Assembly: GCF_000472425.1 (NCBI RefSeq)
Contig: NZ_AXAI01000003.1
Span: 250,156-314,155 of the forward strand
Origin: Bradyrhizobium sp. Tv2a-2
GTDB taxonomy: Bacteria; Pseudomonadota; Alphaproteobacteria; Rhizobiales; Xanthobacteraceae
DNA length: 64,000 nucleotides
Direction of reading: 5' to 3'
Made by a program: the position numbers and the translations under genes. The notes beneath the pieces are model-generated. The model worked only from the letters and a program-made list of their open reading frames with translations, was not told the DNA's origin and searched no databases. Shown piece by piece: positions 9,392 through 19,603 of this stretch (the stretch's first letter is position 1; each line of letters starts with the position of its first letter).

Positions 9392-10000
9392 TCATACCGC
9401 AAGCAGCTTCCGACTGCGCAGGAAATCAAGCAAGGGCAACAGCGGCAGGCCGAGAATCGTGAAGTGATCGCCCTCGATCCGTGCAAAGAGATGGATGCCC
9501 AGGCCCTCGAGCTGGTAGGCGCCGACGCTCGAGGTCACAGCCTCGCCCGCCGCGTCGAGATAGGCCGCGATCTCGGCCTCGCTGAGCGAGCGCATGGTCA
9601 TGCGCGCGACGGCGACATGCTCGAATAGAATTGTTCCGCCCTTGGCGACGGCAACCGCTGAATGCAGTTCGTGACTCTGGCCGGCAAGCTGCGACAGCTG
9701 AGCAAGCGCCTGCGCTCGGCCAGACGGCTTGTTGAAGATATGGCTGCCGAGCGCCAGCGTCTGATCCGCCCCGACCACGAATTGCTGATGCTTATGCAGC
9801 GAGACGGCAAGTGCCTTCTCCCGCGCGAGCAACGCGGCAACCTTGCCCGGCGCCGCAAGGCCTGAATTCTCCTGGATGGCGCGCTCGTCGATCTCGGCAG
9901 GCAGCGTTTCGAAGGTGATGCCGGCGTTGGCGAGCAGCATCTGCCGCGCCTTGCTTTGCGATGCAAGCACCAGGGGCCGGTGATCGCGCCAAATCGTCAT
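9392..10000 (-). CDS. maf: Maf-family nucleoside triphosphate pyrophosphatase
   Basis: House-cleaning pyrophosphatase of the Maf/YhdE/YceF family, hydrolysing non-canonical or modified NTPs. The 202-residue product has the N-terminal [19 protein letters not shown] (S-x-S-x-R-x-x-L-L signature), the LPAEIDER block, [20 protein letters not shown], and the [19 protein letters not shown] motif near the C-terminus. Substrate preference (UTP/dTTP or m7GTP type) cannot be read reliably. The ATG overlaps the ppsR stop by four bases (9997-10000). Confidence 0.95.
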   Translation of the reverse strand: MTIWRDHRPLVLASQSKARQMLLANAGITFETLPAEIDERAIQENSGLAAPGKVAALLAREKALAVSLHKHQQFVVGADQTLALGSHIFNKPSGRAQALAQLSQLAGQSHELHSAVAVAKGGTILFEHVAVARMTMRSLSEAEIAAYLDAAGEAVTSSVGAYQLEGLGIHLFARIEGDHFTILGLPLLPLLDFLRSRKLLAV

Positions 10001-10836
10001 TCCGCAAGCCGCTGCCGTTGCCGGTCGGAATAGAGCTTGATCACCGCGGCCGCGGTCTCCTCGATAGAGCGGCGCGTTACATCAAGCTGCGGCCAATTGA
10101 ATTTGGCGCTCAGCCTGCGCGCGTAGGCGACTTCGTCAGTCACCGACTGGCGATCGACGTAGTCCTCGTTGCTGGGACCCGCGCCCATGCTGAGCAGCCG
10201 GTTCTGCCGGACCTGGATCAGGCGTTCCGGCGTCGCATGCAGGCTCACCACCAACGGCTTGGTCAGAATCTCAAGCTGGTGGGGAATAGGAATCCCGGGC
10301 ACCAGCGGTACGTTGGCAGTGCGGATGCCGCGATTGGCGAGATAGATCGAGGTCGGGGTCTTGGACGTGCGGGAAACGCCGACCAGCACGACGTCGGCTT
10401 CTTCCAGGCCCTCGACATGCTGACCGTCGTCGTGAATCATGGTGTAGTTCAGGGCGTCGATACGCTTGAAATATTCGGCGTTGAGCACGTGCTGCGCGCC
10501 GACCCGGCCCGCGGTCGCTGCGCCCAGATAGGCCTCGAACAACTGCATCACCGGGCCAATGATCGACAGGCTCGGAACATTGATGTCCTTGCATTTGGAC
10601 TCGAGCCGGCCGACCAGATCCTTTTCCAGCAACGTGAAAAGCACGATCCCGGGTGACTCCTCGATCTCGTCGAGCACGCGATCGAGCTGCTTCTGGCTGC
10701 GGACCAGCGGATAGACATGCTCCACCGCCGTCACATTGGCATATTGCGCGGCGACTGCGCGCGCCACGGTGATCAACGTCTCGCCGGTCGAGTCGGACAC
10801 CAGATGGAGATGGAAATAATTGCCTGAGCTGGGCAC
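9997..10836 (-). CDS. ppsR: Pyruvate, phosphate dikinase / PEP synthase regulatory protein (DUF299)
   Basis: Bifunctional kinase/phosphorylase of the DUF299 family that controls PPDK or PEP synthase by reversible threonine phosphorylation. The 279-residue product starts at a GTG. It carries [20 protein letters not shown] at the N-terminus, the P-loop-like [18 protein letters not shown] near 150, and [20 protein letters not shown] toward the end. It is the first gene of the minus-strand block that reads away from the putative origin, the same position its orthologue holds beside oriC in Caulobacter. Confidence 0.95.
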   Translation of the reverse strand: MPSSGNYFHLHLVSDSTGETLITVARAVAAQYANVTAVEHVYPLVRSQKQLDRVLDEIEESPGIVLFTLLEKDLVGRLESKCKDINVPSLSIIGPVMQLFEAYLGAATAGRVGAQHVLNAEYFKRIDALNYTMIHDDGQHVEGLEEADVVLVGVSRTSKTPTSIYLANRGIRTANVPLVPGIPIPHQLEILTKPLVVSLHATPERLIQVRQNRLLSMGAGPSNEDYVDRQSVTDEVAYARRLSAKFNWPQLDVTRRSIEETAAAVIKLYSDRQRQRLAE

Positions 10837-11282
10837 GTCGATCCTTTAAGTCCTGTGGACACTTGTGGACTTAACCCAGTGTCAAGGGTTCGGCTTTCAA
10901 AAGCGGCGGACAACCAAAATTTTTCTTCACATCACCTCGCCAAAGAACAAGTCAGCTAGGCATCAGCAATGATAGTGGGGTTATGTGGACTTGTCTCTGC
11001 ATAAGCTGCCCACCTGCTTTGGCAAAGCCCTGATGGATGAAGCGGAATCAGGCTTGACCCACGATGCCCAAGGAATGTTGAGGGATGTGAACAAGGCCCG
11101 CGCAATTGCAGCATCCCATTGCGTGAGTCCAATCCACCGTCACAACAGACTCAAACCTTAAGATTCTAAAATTATTTGGTTTGGAAGAGACGCGTTCGCG
11201 GATATGTCTCGCTCCCAGACGAGGAGACGCCGGCCACGAACCCACGCGCGCTCTCCCAGCTTGGTGAAGAGGCAGTCCCGCA
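10837..11282. other. Candidate chromosomal replication origin (oriC)
   Basis: A 446 bp gene-free region between divergent ppsR and hemJ. It contains three same-strand TGTGGAC cores at 10854, 10864 and 10984, the first two exactly one helical turn apart. These match the 5' part of the reversed DnaA box TGTGGATAA. Two-mismatch boxes lie at 10923-10931 (TTCTTCACA) and 11086-11094 (TGTGAACAA). AT-rich tracts run at 10916-10928 and 11155-11185. A one-mismatch CtrA-type site (TTAA-N7-TCAA) spans 10871-10885. In Caulobacter, oriC lies beside the orthologue of ppsR, and parAB, mnmEG and rho are near here too. None of the DnaA boxes is perfect. Confidence 0.65.
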
Positions 11283-11705
11283 ATGTATGAGTGGATCAAG
11301 GCGCTGCATGTCATTGCCGTCATCTCCTGGATGGCGGGCATGCTCTATCTGCCGCGGCTGTTCGTTTATCATTGCGAGGCCGAGAAGGGCTCCAGGCAGT
11401 CCGAGACCTTCAAGGTGATGGAACGGCGCCTGATGCGGGCCATCATCAATCCCGCCATGATCGTAACCTGGCTTGCCGGCCTGTATCTCGCCTGGGCGGG
11501 CCATTGGTATGTGGCGCCCTGGTTTCATGCCAAATTTCTGCTGGTCTTGATCATGTCAGGGGTCCACGGTTTTTTTTCACGCTGGCGTAAGGACTTCGAG
11601 GCCGACCGCAACACCCGGAGCCAGAGATTCTATCGATTTATCAACGAAGTGCCGACTTTGTTGATGATCCTGATCGTCATCCTTGTGGTCGTGAAGCCGT
11701 TTTGA
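11283..11705 (+). CDS. hemJ: Protoporphyrinogen IX oxidase HemJ
   Basis: Small membrane protein that oxidises protoporphyrinogen IX in haem synthesis in bacteria lacking HemG/HemY. The 140-residue product has about four membrane segments. It begins MYEWIKALHVIAVISWMAGM (the conserved K-x-x-H and SWMAG), followed by YLPRLFVYH and, later, RFINEVPTLLMI; these fit the TIGR00701/HemJ family. Length is normal. It faces away from ppsR across the candidate origin and precedes rho by 256 bp. In relatives hemE is usually beside it; hemE is not in this window. Confidence 0.93.
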   Translation: MYEWIKALHVIAVISWMAGMLYLPRLFVYHCEAEKGSRQSETFKVMERRLMRAIINPAMIVTWLAGLYLAWAGHWYVAPWFHAKFLLVLIMSGVHGFFSRWRKDFEADRNTRSQRFYRFINEVPTLLMILIVILVVVKPF

Positions 11706-11961
11706 TGGGCAGGCAAAGCCGATCATTCAGTCATTTGGCCTGCTTGCGGAACGCCGATCAATTTTCTATATTGAGCAAATCCCACCCAACGCAGGCGGAT
11801 GTGATTGCGTCCCGGTTTTAGGCCGGCCGCCGCATCAGGTTTGAAGCCTAACCGGCGCTTTCCTTGCTCAGACCTGCGGACCTTCTTGCCCTTGGCGTCC
11901 GCTTTTCTCGAAGCCCCCTTGCACCCCCATCCATTCCGAAATGCTCCACAGGACTACCCCA

Positions 11962-13227
<1,266 letters not shown>

Positions 13228-13252
13228 TATCCGGGGCAATACCGATTGAAGA

Positions 13253-13281
13253 GGGCGCCTGTGCAAGCGGGCGCCCTTTTT
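13253..13281 (+). terminator. Rho-independent terminator after rho
   Basis: Seven-base GC stem GGGCGCC / GGCGCCC with a ten-base loop, followed directly by five T residues. It lies 25 bases after the rho stop. Confidence 0.9.
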
Positions 13282-13523
13282 GTTTGAAGTCCACCTATAT
13301 TGCGCCGCAACATAAAGCATGAACATACTGTCTGGAACCCAGTTCTTGTTTAAGTAATTGATATTTATAACATTTATCTGGACGAACGGGGGTCATGCTC
13401 ATCTCCCGCTTTGAAAATGCTGCCGCTCAGCGAGCGCAATATCTTCCGGCGACCATCGCTGGCTTTGCGGCCAACTCAAACAAGCGTTGCCTTTGCAGGG
13501 GCTGCGGCACAAACAGAAGCGTA

Positions 13524-14858
13524 ATGCACCCCAATGACCAAACCATCTTTGCGCTCTCATCCGGCCGGCTACCGAGTGCGATCGCGATCATCAGGGTGTC
13601 CGGGTCCCAGGCCGGCATCGCGCTAGAATCGCTCGCCGGCAAAATCCCGACACCACGCCAGGCAACGCGCGCCTTGCTGCGGGATGGACAGGCGCAGCCG
13701 ATCGACGATGCGGTGGTGCTCTGGTTTCCCGGACCTGCGAGCGCGACCGGTGAGGATGTCGCCGAGCTTCATGTCCATGGTGGCCGTGCCGTGCTCGCCG
13801 CAGTCTTTGCGGCGCTGTCGGCAATAGAGCAAGTGCGTCCGGCCGAGCCGGGTGAGTTCACGCGACGCGCGTTCGAAAATGGCAAGCTCGACCTGACCGA
13901 AGCCGAAGGCCTCGACGACCTGATTCATGCCGACACGGATCGGCAGCGCCACCAGGCATTGCGTCAGCTCACGGGACTGCTCGGCGACAAGGCTCGCGAT
14001 TGGCGGGCTCGTATCATCGAGGTCCAGGCGCTGTTCGAGGCCGGCATCGATTTCGCCGATGAAGGCGATGTGCCGACGGAGCTGATCGCGCCGGCACTGA
14101 TAAAGGTTGCAACGCTGCTCGATGAGATCGAGGCGGTGCTGGCAGTCGAGGGCAGGGGCGAGCGGATGCGTGATGGCCTAGTCGTCGCCATCGCCGGCCC
14201 TCCGAATGTCGGTAAGTCGACGTTGATGAACCAGCTGGCGCGGCGCGAGGTCGCGATCGTCTCGCCGCATGCCGGCACAACCCGGGACGTGATCGAGGTC
14301 CAGCTCGATCTTGACGGCTATCCGGTCACGGTGATTGACACCGCCGGCATTCGCGAGACCGACGACCCGGTGGAGCAAGAGGGTGTGCGACGCGCACGGG
14401 CGCGGGCTGAGGCTGCCGATCTGGTTCTTTGGCTGACTGATGCGGACGGCGTTTCGCCTCCGGATGAGAGTCCTGCTCCGACCTGGCTGGTGCGGAACAA
14501 GTCTGACCTGGATGGGTCTGCCACTGGCATGGCTCCAATGACAACCACCATCCCAGCCTTCCGGATCTCTGCGGCGTTGGGCAATGGTGTCGCTGAGCTC
14601 GTGACCGCCTTGGTCGACTTCGCGGAAGTTTTTTTCGGTGGCCACGAGAGTAGCCTCGTCACTCGGGAGCGGCAGAGGATATTGTTGCAGGAGACCGTGG
14701 AGGCGCTGCGACGGAGCACCACGGTGATTGATGAGGGTGAGGAGCTAGCGGCTGAGGAGTTGCGACGAGCGAGTTATGCTTTGGGGCGCCTGCTCGGGCG
14801 GGTCAACGTCGAGGACATTCTCGACCTGATCTTTCGTGAGTTCTGCATCGGCAAATAG
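13524..14858 (+). CDS. mnmE: tRNA uridine-5-carboxymethylaminomethyl(34) synthesis GTPase MnmE
   Basis: GTPase that works with MnmG to modify wobble uridine 34 of tRNAs. The 444-residue product from the ATG at 13524 starts [20 protein letters not shown]. It has the N-terminal folate-binding domain ([38 protein letters not shown]). The G domain shows G1 GPPNVGKST near 220, G2/G3 TTRDVIE and DTAGI, and G4 NKSD. The C-terminus ends in FCIGK, the essential C-x-G-K. The frame is open upstream, but the added sequence is not conserved. It precedes mnmG, with three parS palindromes between them. Confidence 0.97.
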   Translation: MHPNDQTIFALSSGRLPSAIAIIRVSGSQAGIALESLAGKIPTPRQATRALLRDGQAQPIDDAVVLWFPGPASATGEDVAELHVHGGRAVLAAVFAALSAIEQVRPAEPGEFTRRAFENGKLDLTEAEGLDDLIHADTDRQRHQALRQLTGLLGDKARDWRARIIEVQALFEAGIDFADEGDVPTELIAPALIKVATLLDEIEAVLAVEGRGERMRDGLVVAIAGPPNVGKSTLMNQLARREVAIVSPHAGTTRDVIEVQLDLDGYPVTVIDTAGIRETDDPVEQEGVRRARARAEAADLVLWLTDADGVSPPDESPAPTWLVRNKSDLDGSATGMAPMTTTIPAFRISAALGNGVAELVTALVDFAEVFFGGHESSLVTRERQRILLQETVEALRRSTTVIDEGEELAAEELRRASYALGRLLGRVNVEDILDLIFREFCIGK

Positions 14859-14911
14859 TGAGCCGCTGGCCCAGTCCGTTAACGAATGCTTTCGGATTGT
14901 GGTTGGGGAAT

Positions 14912-14927
14912 CGTTTCACGTGAATCA
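14912..14927. promoter_or_regulatory. parS centromere site 1 (two mismatches)
   Basis: A 16-mer with the palindromic core TTTCACGTGAA. It matches the bacterial parS consensus (TGTTTCACGTGAAACA) except at positions 1 and 14. It lies in the mnmE-mnmG gap, with two better sites just downstream and parA/parB 3-4 kb away, so ParB binding is likely. Confidence 0.8.
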
Positions 14928-14946
14928 GCAGGGGCCATGGGCCAAA

Positions 14947-14962
14947 CGTTTCACGTGAAACA
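14947..14962. promoter_or_regulatory. parS centromere site 2
   Basis: CGTTTCACGTGAAACA, one mismatch from the consensus 16-mer. It lies 35 bases after site 1, measured centre to centre. Confidence 0.9.
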
Positions 14963-14984
14963 CCTGGAGCAACTTCGTTGACCG

Positions 14985-15000
14985 CGTTTCACGTGAAACG
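14985..15000. promoter_or_regulatory. parS centromere site 3
   Basis: CGTTTCACGTGAAACG, a perfect 16-base palindrome differing from consensus only at the two symmetric outer bases. It ends 39 bases before the mnmG start. Confidence 0.9.
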
Positions 15001-15039
15001 TCTTCCGGCATTGGTCATCTCGCGATAGAAGTCCGCGGC

Positions 15040-16923
15040 ATGAGCGCACACGCAGAATTATTCGATGTCATTGTGATCGGCGGTGGTCATGCCGGCTGCG
15101 AAGCCGCGGCTGCGGCCGCCCGGATGGGCGCGGCCACGGCCTTGGTGACCCATCGCTTTGCCACCATCGGCGCGATGTCCTGCAATCCCGCCATCGGCGG
15201 GTTGGGCAAGGGTCATCTGGTCCGCGAGGTAGATGCGCTGGATGGCCTGATGGGTCGGGTCGCGGACGTTGGCGGCATCCAATTTCGTGTGCTCAATCGC
15301 CGCAAGGGTCCCGCAGTCCGTGGACCCCGCGCCCAAGCCGACCGCAAGCTCTACGCTGCCGCCATGCAAGCCGCCATCAAGGAGACCGCCAATCTCTCCG
15401 TCGTGGAGGGCGAAGCCGCCGAGCTCGTCGTTTCAGACGGCCGCATAACCGGCATCCGGTTGGCGGACGGACGTGAACTCAGCTGTGGGGCGGTCGTCGT
15501 CACCACCGGCACCTTCTTGCGTGGTCTGATCCATCTCGGGGAGAAGAACTGGCCCGCTGGCCGAGTTGGTGAGGCGGCGGCGATGGGGCTCTCGAAGTCC
15601 TTTGAGCGGGCAGGGTTCAAGCTAGGGCGCCTGAAGACCGGCACCCCTCCGCGGCTCGATGGCACCACCATCGACTGGTCCGCCGTCGAGATGCAGCCTG
15701 GTGATGATCCGCCGGAGCCGTTCTCGATGCTGACCGACCGTATCACCACGCCTCAGATCCAATGCGGGATCACCCGGACCACGCCTGCCACCCATGAGGT
15801 GATCCGGGCCAATGTGCATCGCTCGCCGATGTATTCGGGACAGATCAAGAGCACGGGACCGCGCTATTGTCCGTCAGTCGAGGACAAGATTGTCCGATTC
15901 GGCGACCGCGATGGACACCAGATCTTCCTGGAGCCCGAAGGACTCGACGACTCCACCGTCTATCCCAACGGGATCTCGACCTCGTTGCCGGAGGAGGTGC
16001 AGCTCGCGCTGCTACCGACCATCCCGGGGCTGGAGCGGGTGCGGATGGTTCGGCCCGGCTACGCCATTGAATACGATCACGTCGATCCACGCGAACTCGA
16101 TCCCACCTTGGAGGCCAAGCGCCTGCCAGGGCTGTTTCTGGCCGGTCAGATCAACGGCACCACGGGCTATGAGGAGGCGGCGGCACAGGGGATCGTCGCG
16201 GGTCTCAATGCGGCCCTAACGTCGGGTGGATCCACCGCGGTCGTGTTCGATCGAGCCGACGGCTATCTCGGTGTGATGATCGACGACCTGGTGACGAGGG
16301 GGATCGCCGAGCCGTATCGCATGTTCACCTCGCGCGCCGAGTATCGGTTGACACTCCGGGCCGACAATGCCGATCAGCGCCTCACCTGCAAGGGCATCGC
16401 GCTCGGCTGTGTCGGGGAAATCCGCAGCGCCCGCCATACCGCAAAGATGACTGCGCTGGACACCGCCAAGTCGCTGGCGAAAGCGCTGACCCTGACCCCG
16501 AACGAAGCGGCCGGGCATGGCATTACCCTTAATAAGGATGGTCACCGCCGGTCGGCTTTTGAACTGCTGGCCTATCCGGAAATCGGCTGGACCGAGGTCA
16601 ATAGGATCTGGCCGGAGTTGTCGGTCGTTGAACCAGGCGTCGCCGTCCATCTCGAGATCGACGCCAAATACGATGTCTATCTGAAGCGACAGACCGCTGA
16701 CGTGGAAGCGTTCCGGCGTGACGAGGGTCTGGTGCTGGCTGACATCGACTATGGCCAGGTGCCCGGACTATCCAACGAGGTACGGGCAAAGCTGGCGACA
16801 GCGCGCCCATGGACTGTTGGGCAAGCAGGCCGCATCGATGGAATGACTCCTGCCGCTCTGGGAATCCTAGCCGCCTATCTGCGCCGCGAGGCGCGACGGA
16901 AAGCGGCCCGCGTCAGCGCGTAG
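15040..16923 (+). CDS. mnmG: tRNA uridine-5-carboxymethylaminomethyl(34) synthesis enzyme MnmG (GidA)
   Basis: FAD enzyme that pairs with MnmE to make cmnm5U34 in tRNA. The 627-residue product shows the dinucleotide-binding motif [19 protein letters not shown] at 10-28, [47 protein letters not shown] and [16 protein letters not shown], all family signatures. Length is normal. The stop is followed directly by the GTG taken as the rsmG start, so mnmG, rsmG, parA and probably parB form one unit. Confidence 0.98.
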   Translation: MSAHAELFDVIVIGGGHAGCEAAAAAARMGAATALVTHRFATIGAMSCNPAIGGLGKGHLVREVDALDGLMGRVADVGGIQFRVLNRRKGPAVRGPRAQADRKLYAAAMQAAIKETANLSVVEGEAAELVVSDGRITGIRLADGRELSCGAVVVTTGTFLRGLIHLGEKNWPAGRVGEAAAMGLSKSFERAGFKLGRLKTGTPPRLDGTTIDWSAVEMQPGDDPPEPFSMLTDRITTPQIQCGITRTTPATHEVIRANVHRSPMYSGQIKSTGPRYCPSVEDKIVRFGDRDGHQIFLEPEGLDDSTVYPNGISTSLPEEVQLALLPTIPGLERVRMVRPGYAIEYDHVDPRELDPTLEAKRLPGLFLAGQINGTTGYEEAAAQGIVAGLNAALTSGGSTAVVFDRADGYLGVMIDDLVTRGIAEPYRMFTSRAEYRLTLRADNADQRLTCKGIALGCVGEIRSARHTAKMTALDTAKSLAKALTLTPNEAAGHGITLNKDGHRRSAFELLAYPEIGWTEVNRIWPELSVVEPGVAVHLEIDAKYDVYLKRQTADVEAFRRDEGLVLADIDYGQVPGLSNEVRAKLATARPWTVGQAGRIDGMTPAALGILAAYLRREARRKAARVSA

Positions 16924-17670
16924 GTGTTTCACGTGAAACAGAGGCGAGGACAAGGCCGGACGGCGGACGCGGGGCGGTCGGCGGTTGTGTCAGCCGACGC
17001 CAAGGCCGTTGCTACCGACAAGGCGTCAGCGTTGGCGCTGACGCCCGTTTCACGTGAAACGGAAGCGCGGCTCGATCGCTATCTCGATCTCCTGAAGCAG
17101 TGGCAGGCCAAGACCAATCTGGTTGCACCATCGACCTTGCCGCAGCTCTGGACTCGTCACATCGCCGATTCGCTGCAGCTTCTGTCGCTCGCGCCGACTG
17201 CCAAAATCTGGGTCGATCTGGGCAGTGGCGGCGGCTTTCCCGGCGTTGTGCTGGCCTGCGCTCTGGCGGAGACGTCGGGTGCCTCCGTCCATCTCGTCGA
17301 ACGCAATGCCAAGAAGGCCGCCTTTTTGCGCGAGGCGCTGCGGGTTACGGGAGCACCGGGCATGGTGCACCTCGCCGAGATCGGACATACTGTGGATAGA
17401 TTCGCCGGGTCGGTCGATTGTGTCACCGCACGCGCGCTGGCTCCGTTACATCAACTCATCGGCTTTGCAGAGCCGCTGGTGCAAAAAGGCGCGAAAGCGC
17501 TGTTTTTGAAAGGTCAAGATGTTGAGGCCGAATTGACCGAAGCTACCAGATATTGGAAGATTGAGCCTAAACTTATCTCCAGCCGTACGGGCGGACAGGG
17601 CTGGATCGTCGAACTCGACCGGATCGAGCGGCGGGAGGTGTCCCCGACAGCAGATGGCAATCGCCGATGA
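16924..17670 (+). CDS. rsmG: 16S rRNA (guanine527-N7)-methyltransferase RsmG (GidB)
   Basis: Methylates G527 of 16S rRNA using S-adenosylmethionine. The 248-residue frame shows LKQWQAKTNLVAPS, LWTRHIADSLQLL, the SAM motif WVDLGSGGGFPGVVLACAL near 97-115, and VTARALAPLHQLI. The core is complete. The first 40 or so residues are not conserved. With the GTG at 16924, the first six residues (MFHVKQ) are encoded by a perfect parS palindrome, and a second parS lies in codons 41-46. A GTG at 16987 is an alternative start. The stop overlaps the parA ATG by four bases. Confidence 0.93.
   Translation: MFHVKQRRGQGRTADAGRSAVVSADAKAVATDKASALALTPVSRETEARLDRYLDLLKQWQAKTNLVAPSTLPQLWTRHIADSLQLLSLAPTAKIWVDLGSGGGFPGVVLACALAETSGASVHLVERNAKKAAFLREALRVTGAPGMVHLAEIGHTVDRFAGSVDCVTARALAPLHQLIGFAEPLVQKGAKALFLKGQDVEAELTEATRYWKIEPKLISSRTGGQGWIVELDRIERREVSPTADGNRR
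16925..16940. promoter_or_regulatory. parS centromere site 4 (perfect consensus)
   Basis: TGTTTCACGTGAAACA, an exact match to the universal bacterial parS 16-mer. It begins two bases after the mnmG stop and overlaps the proposed rsmG start. Confidence 0.95.
17046..17061. promoter_or_regulatory. parS centromere site 5, inside rsmG
   Basis: CGTTTCACGTGAAACG, a perfect palindrome inside the 5' coding part of rsmG, where it encodes part of the PVSRET segment. Confidence 0.9.
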
Positions 17671-18518
17671 CCGTAATTGATCAAGTTTATCAAGATGATA
17701 ATGCTCAGGTTCCAGCTGGCCATCCGCGGATCCTGGCGCTGGCCAACCAGAAAGGCGGGGTCGGCAAGACAACCACCGCGATCAATCTCGGGACAGCACT
17801 CGCTGCGATTGGGGAACGTGTTCTGATCGTCGATCTCGATCCGCAAGGCAACGCCTCGACCGGTCTTGGTATCGACCGGCGCAACCGCAGCTGCTCGACC
17901 TATGACGTTCTGGTTGGCGAGGCGAGCTTGCGCGAATCGGTAGTGGCGACCGCCGTGCCGCGCCTGCATATCGCGCCCTCCACCATGGACCTCTCCGGCC
18001 TTGAGCTCGAGCTTGGCACCACCCCGGGCCGCGCGTTTCGCCTGCGCGATGCAATCGCGGCGTTGAACAACAATGTCTCGCCGGACAATGACTACACCTA
18101 TGTGCTGATCGACTGCCCACCCTCGCTCAACCTGCTCACCGTGAATGCGATGGCGGCGTCGGATGCGATCCTGGTGCCGCTGCAGTGCGAGTTCTTCGCT
18201 CTCGAAGGTTTGTCGCAGCTTCTGTCGACGGTCGAACAGGTACGCTCGACCCTCAATCCGAATCTGTCGATCCACGGTATCGTGCTGACCATGTTCGACT
18301 CCCGTAACAATCTGTCGAATCAGGTGGTCGCCGACGTCCGGCAATTCATGGGTGCCAAGGTCTACAAGACCATGATCCCACGCAATGTGCGCATCTCGGA
18401 GGCACCGTCCTACGGCAAGCCGGTCTTGGTCTACGACCTCAAATGCGTCGGCAGCGAAGCCTACCTCAAGCTCGCCACTGAAGTGATCCAGCGCGAGCGC
18501 GAGCTGCGGGCGAGTTGA
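17667..18518 (+). CDS. parA: Chromosome partitioning ATPase ParA
   Basis: Walker-type ATPase that moves ParB-parS complexes during segregation. The 283-residue product has the deviant Walker A KGGVGKTTT at 29-37 with its signature lysine, the Walker A' region VLIVDLDPQGNASTGLG, Walker B YVLIDCPPSLNLLT, and the SYGKPVLVYDLKC segment near the end. This is the chromosomal (Soj) type, with no N-terminal HTH. The start overlaps the rsmG stop (ATGA). parB follows after 190 bp that contain a palindromic repeat. Confidence 0.97.
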   Translation: MTVIDQVYQDDNAQVPAGHPRILALANQKGGVGKTTTAINLGTALAAIGERVLIVDLDPQGNASTGLGIDRRNRSCSTYDVLVGEASLRESVVATAVPRLHIAPSTMDLSGLELELGTTPGRAFRLRDAIAALNNNVSPDNDYTYVLIDCPPSLNLLTVNAMAASDAILVPLQCEFFALEGLSQLLSTVEQVRSTLNPNLSIHGIVLTMFDSRNNLSNQVVADVRQFMGAKVYKTMIPRNVRISEAPSYGKPVLVYDLKCVGSEAYLKLATEVIQRERELRAS

Positions 18519-18532
18519 GCGGCTGAAGACGA

Positions 18533-18616
18533 GGGTGGGCAAAGCGAAGCGGTTCCACCGATACATTGGAATTGCCTGATGGTGGGCACGGCGCGAAGAG
18601 GCGCCTTTGCCCACCC
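18533..18616. repeat. Palindromic intergenic repeat between parA and parB
   Basis: Outer 12-base arms GGGTGGGCAAAG (18533-18544) and CTTTGCCCACCC (18605-18616) are perfect inverted repeats. A related TGGTGGGCACGGCGC segment lies inside. This looks like one of the dispersed GGGTGGGCAAAG-type elements of Bradyrhizobium genomes; I saw no second copy in the window. As RNA it could form a long hairpin between the parA and parB messages. Confidence 0.75.
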
Positions 18617-18708
18617 TACGAGAGTCCGGGGCTACGTCTGGCGATGTGCTCTTGGGCGATGGAGACGAAATGACAGGAGCGCTCAAGTTGAACCCAAGGG
18701 AGCTGGCG

Positions 18709-19590
18709 ATGGCCGAAGAAGCGCGTTCGCGACTGGGCCGGGGTCTTGCAAGTCTGATCGGCGATGTCGGCGGCGAGGCCGCGCATGTCGAGCGCCCGCG
18801 TGGTCAGCGCAAGGTGCCGATCGAGTTTCTAAAACCCAATCCGCGCAATCCACGGCGCACCTTTTCCGACGCGGAGCTCGCTGAGCTCACCGAATCGGTC
18901 AGACAGCACGGTGTGATCCAGCCGATCGTGGCGCGTCCGGTGCGCGGCACGCAGGATCGTTTTGAGATCATCGCCGGCGAGCGGCGCTGGCGCGCGGCCC
19001 AGGCCGCAGGTCTCCACGAGGTGCCGATCGTTCCGGTCGATGTCAGCGACAGCGACGCGCTGGAGATCGCGATCATCGAGAATGTGCAGCGCGAGGACCT
19101 CAACCCGATGGAGGAGGCGCAGGGCTATCACGCGCTCGCGGGCGAGTTCAAACGCAGCCAGGAAGACATCGCCAAGATCGTCGGCAAGAGCCGCAGCCAC
19201 GTCGCCAACATGATGCGGCTGACGAAATTGCCGGCGGAGGTGCAGGCCTTCATTGCGGCCGGACAATTGTCCGCTGGTCACGCACGCGCGTTGATCAACG
19301 TGCCGGATCCGCTCGCCACCGCAAAGCGCATCGTTGAAGAGGGCCTCAATGTGCGCCAGGTCGAGGCCTTGGCGCATGAAGAGGGCGTGCCCGAGCGCAA
19401 GCCGCAAAAGGCGCGCGCCGGCGCCAAGATCAAGGACCCCGACACGGTCGCGCTGGAGAAGCGGGTCAGCGACGCGCTGGGACTTGCGGTCGCCGTCAAT
19501 CACCGCGATCCCGGCGGCACGGTGCAGATCAACTACCGCAATCTCGAACAGCTTGACGAAGTGATGAGGCGGCTGGCGCGGAACGCCTGA
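18709..19590 (+). CDS. parB: Chromosome partitioning protein ParB
   Basis: CTP-dependent DNA clamp that loads at parS and spreads. The 293-residue product begins MAEEARSRLGRGLASLIGD, the usual ParB N-terminus with the Arg that stimulates ParA. It shows the CTP-binding boxes FSDAELAELTESVRQHGVIQPI and EIIAGERRWRAAQAAG, then IENVQREDLNPMEEAQGYHAL. The parS-binding HTH follows (QEDIAKIVGKSRSHVANMMRL), with a C-terminal dimerisation domain. AAGGGAG precedes the ATG at 18709. An ATG at 18670 is a possible earlier start. The matching parS sites are 1.6-3.8 kb upstream. Confidence 0.97.
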   Translation: MAEEARSRLGRGLASLIGDVGGEAAHVERPRGQRKVPIEFLKPNPRNPRRTFSDAELAELTESVRQHGVIQPIVARPVRGTQDRFEIIAGERRWRAAQAAGLHEVPIVPVDVSDSDALEIAIIENVQREDLNPMEEAQGYHALAGEFKRSQEDIAKIVGKSRSHVANMMRLTKLPAEVQAFIAAGQLSAGHARALINVPDPLATAKRIVEEGLNVRQVEALAHEEGVPERKPQKARAGAKIKDPDTVALEKRVSDALGLAVAVNHRDPGGTVQINYRNLEQLDEVMRRLARNA

Positions 19591-19603
19591 CAGCGTTCGA
19601 ACG

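Noticed and set aside
14859..15039. Palindromes considered as transcription-factor operators of mnmG
   Set aside because: Their sequence is the parS consensus and they recur in rsmG coding sequence, so ParB binding explains them better.
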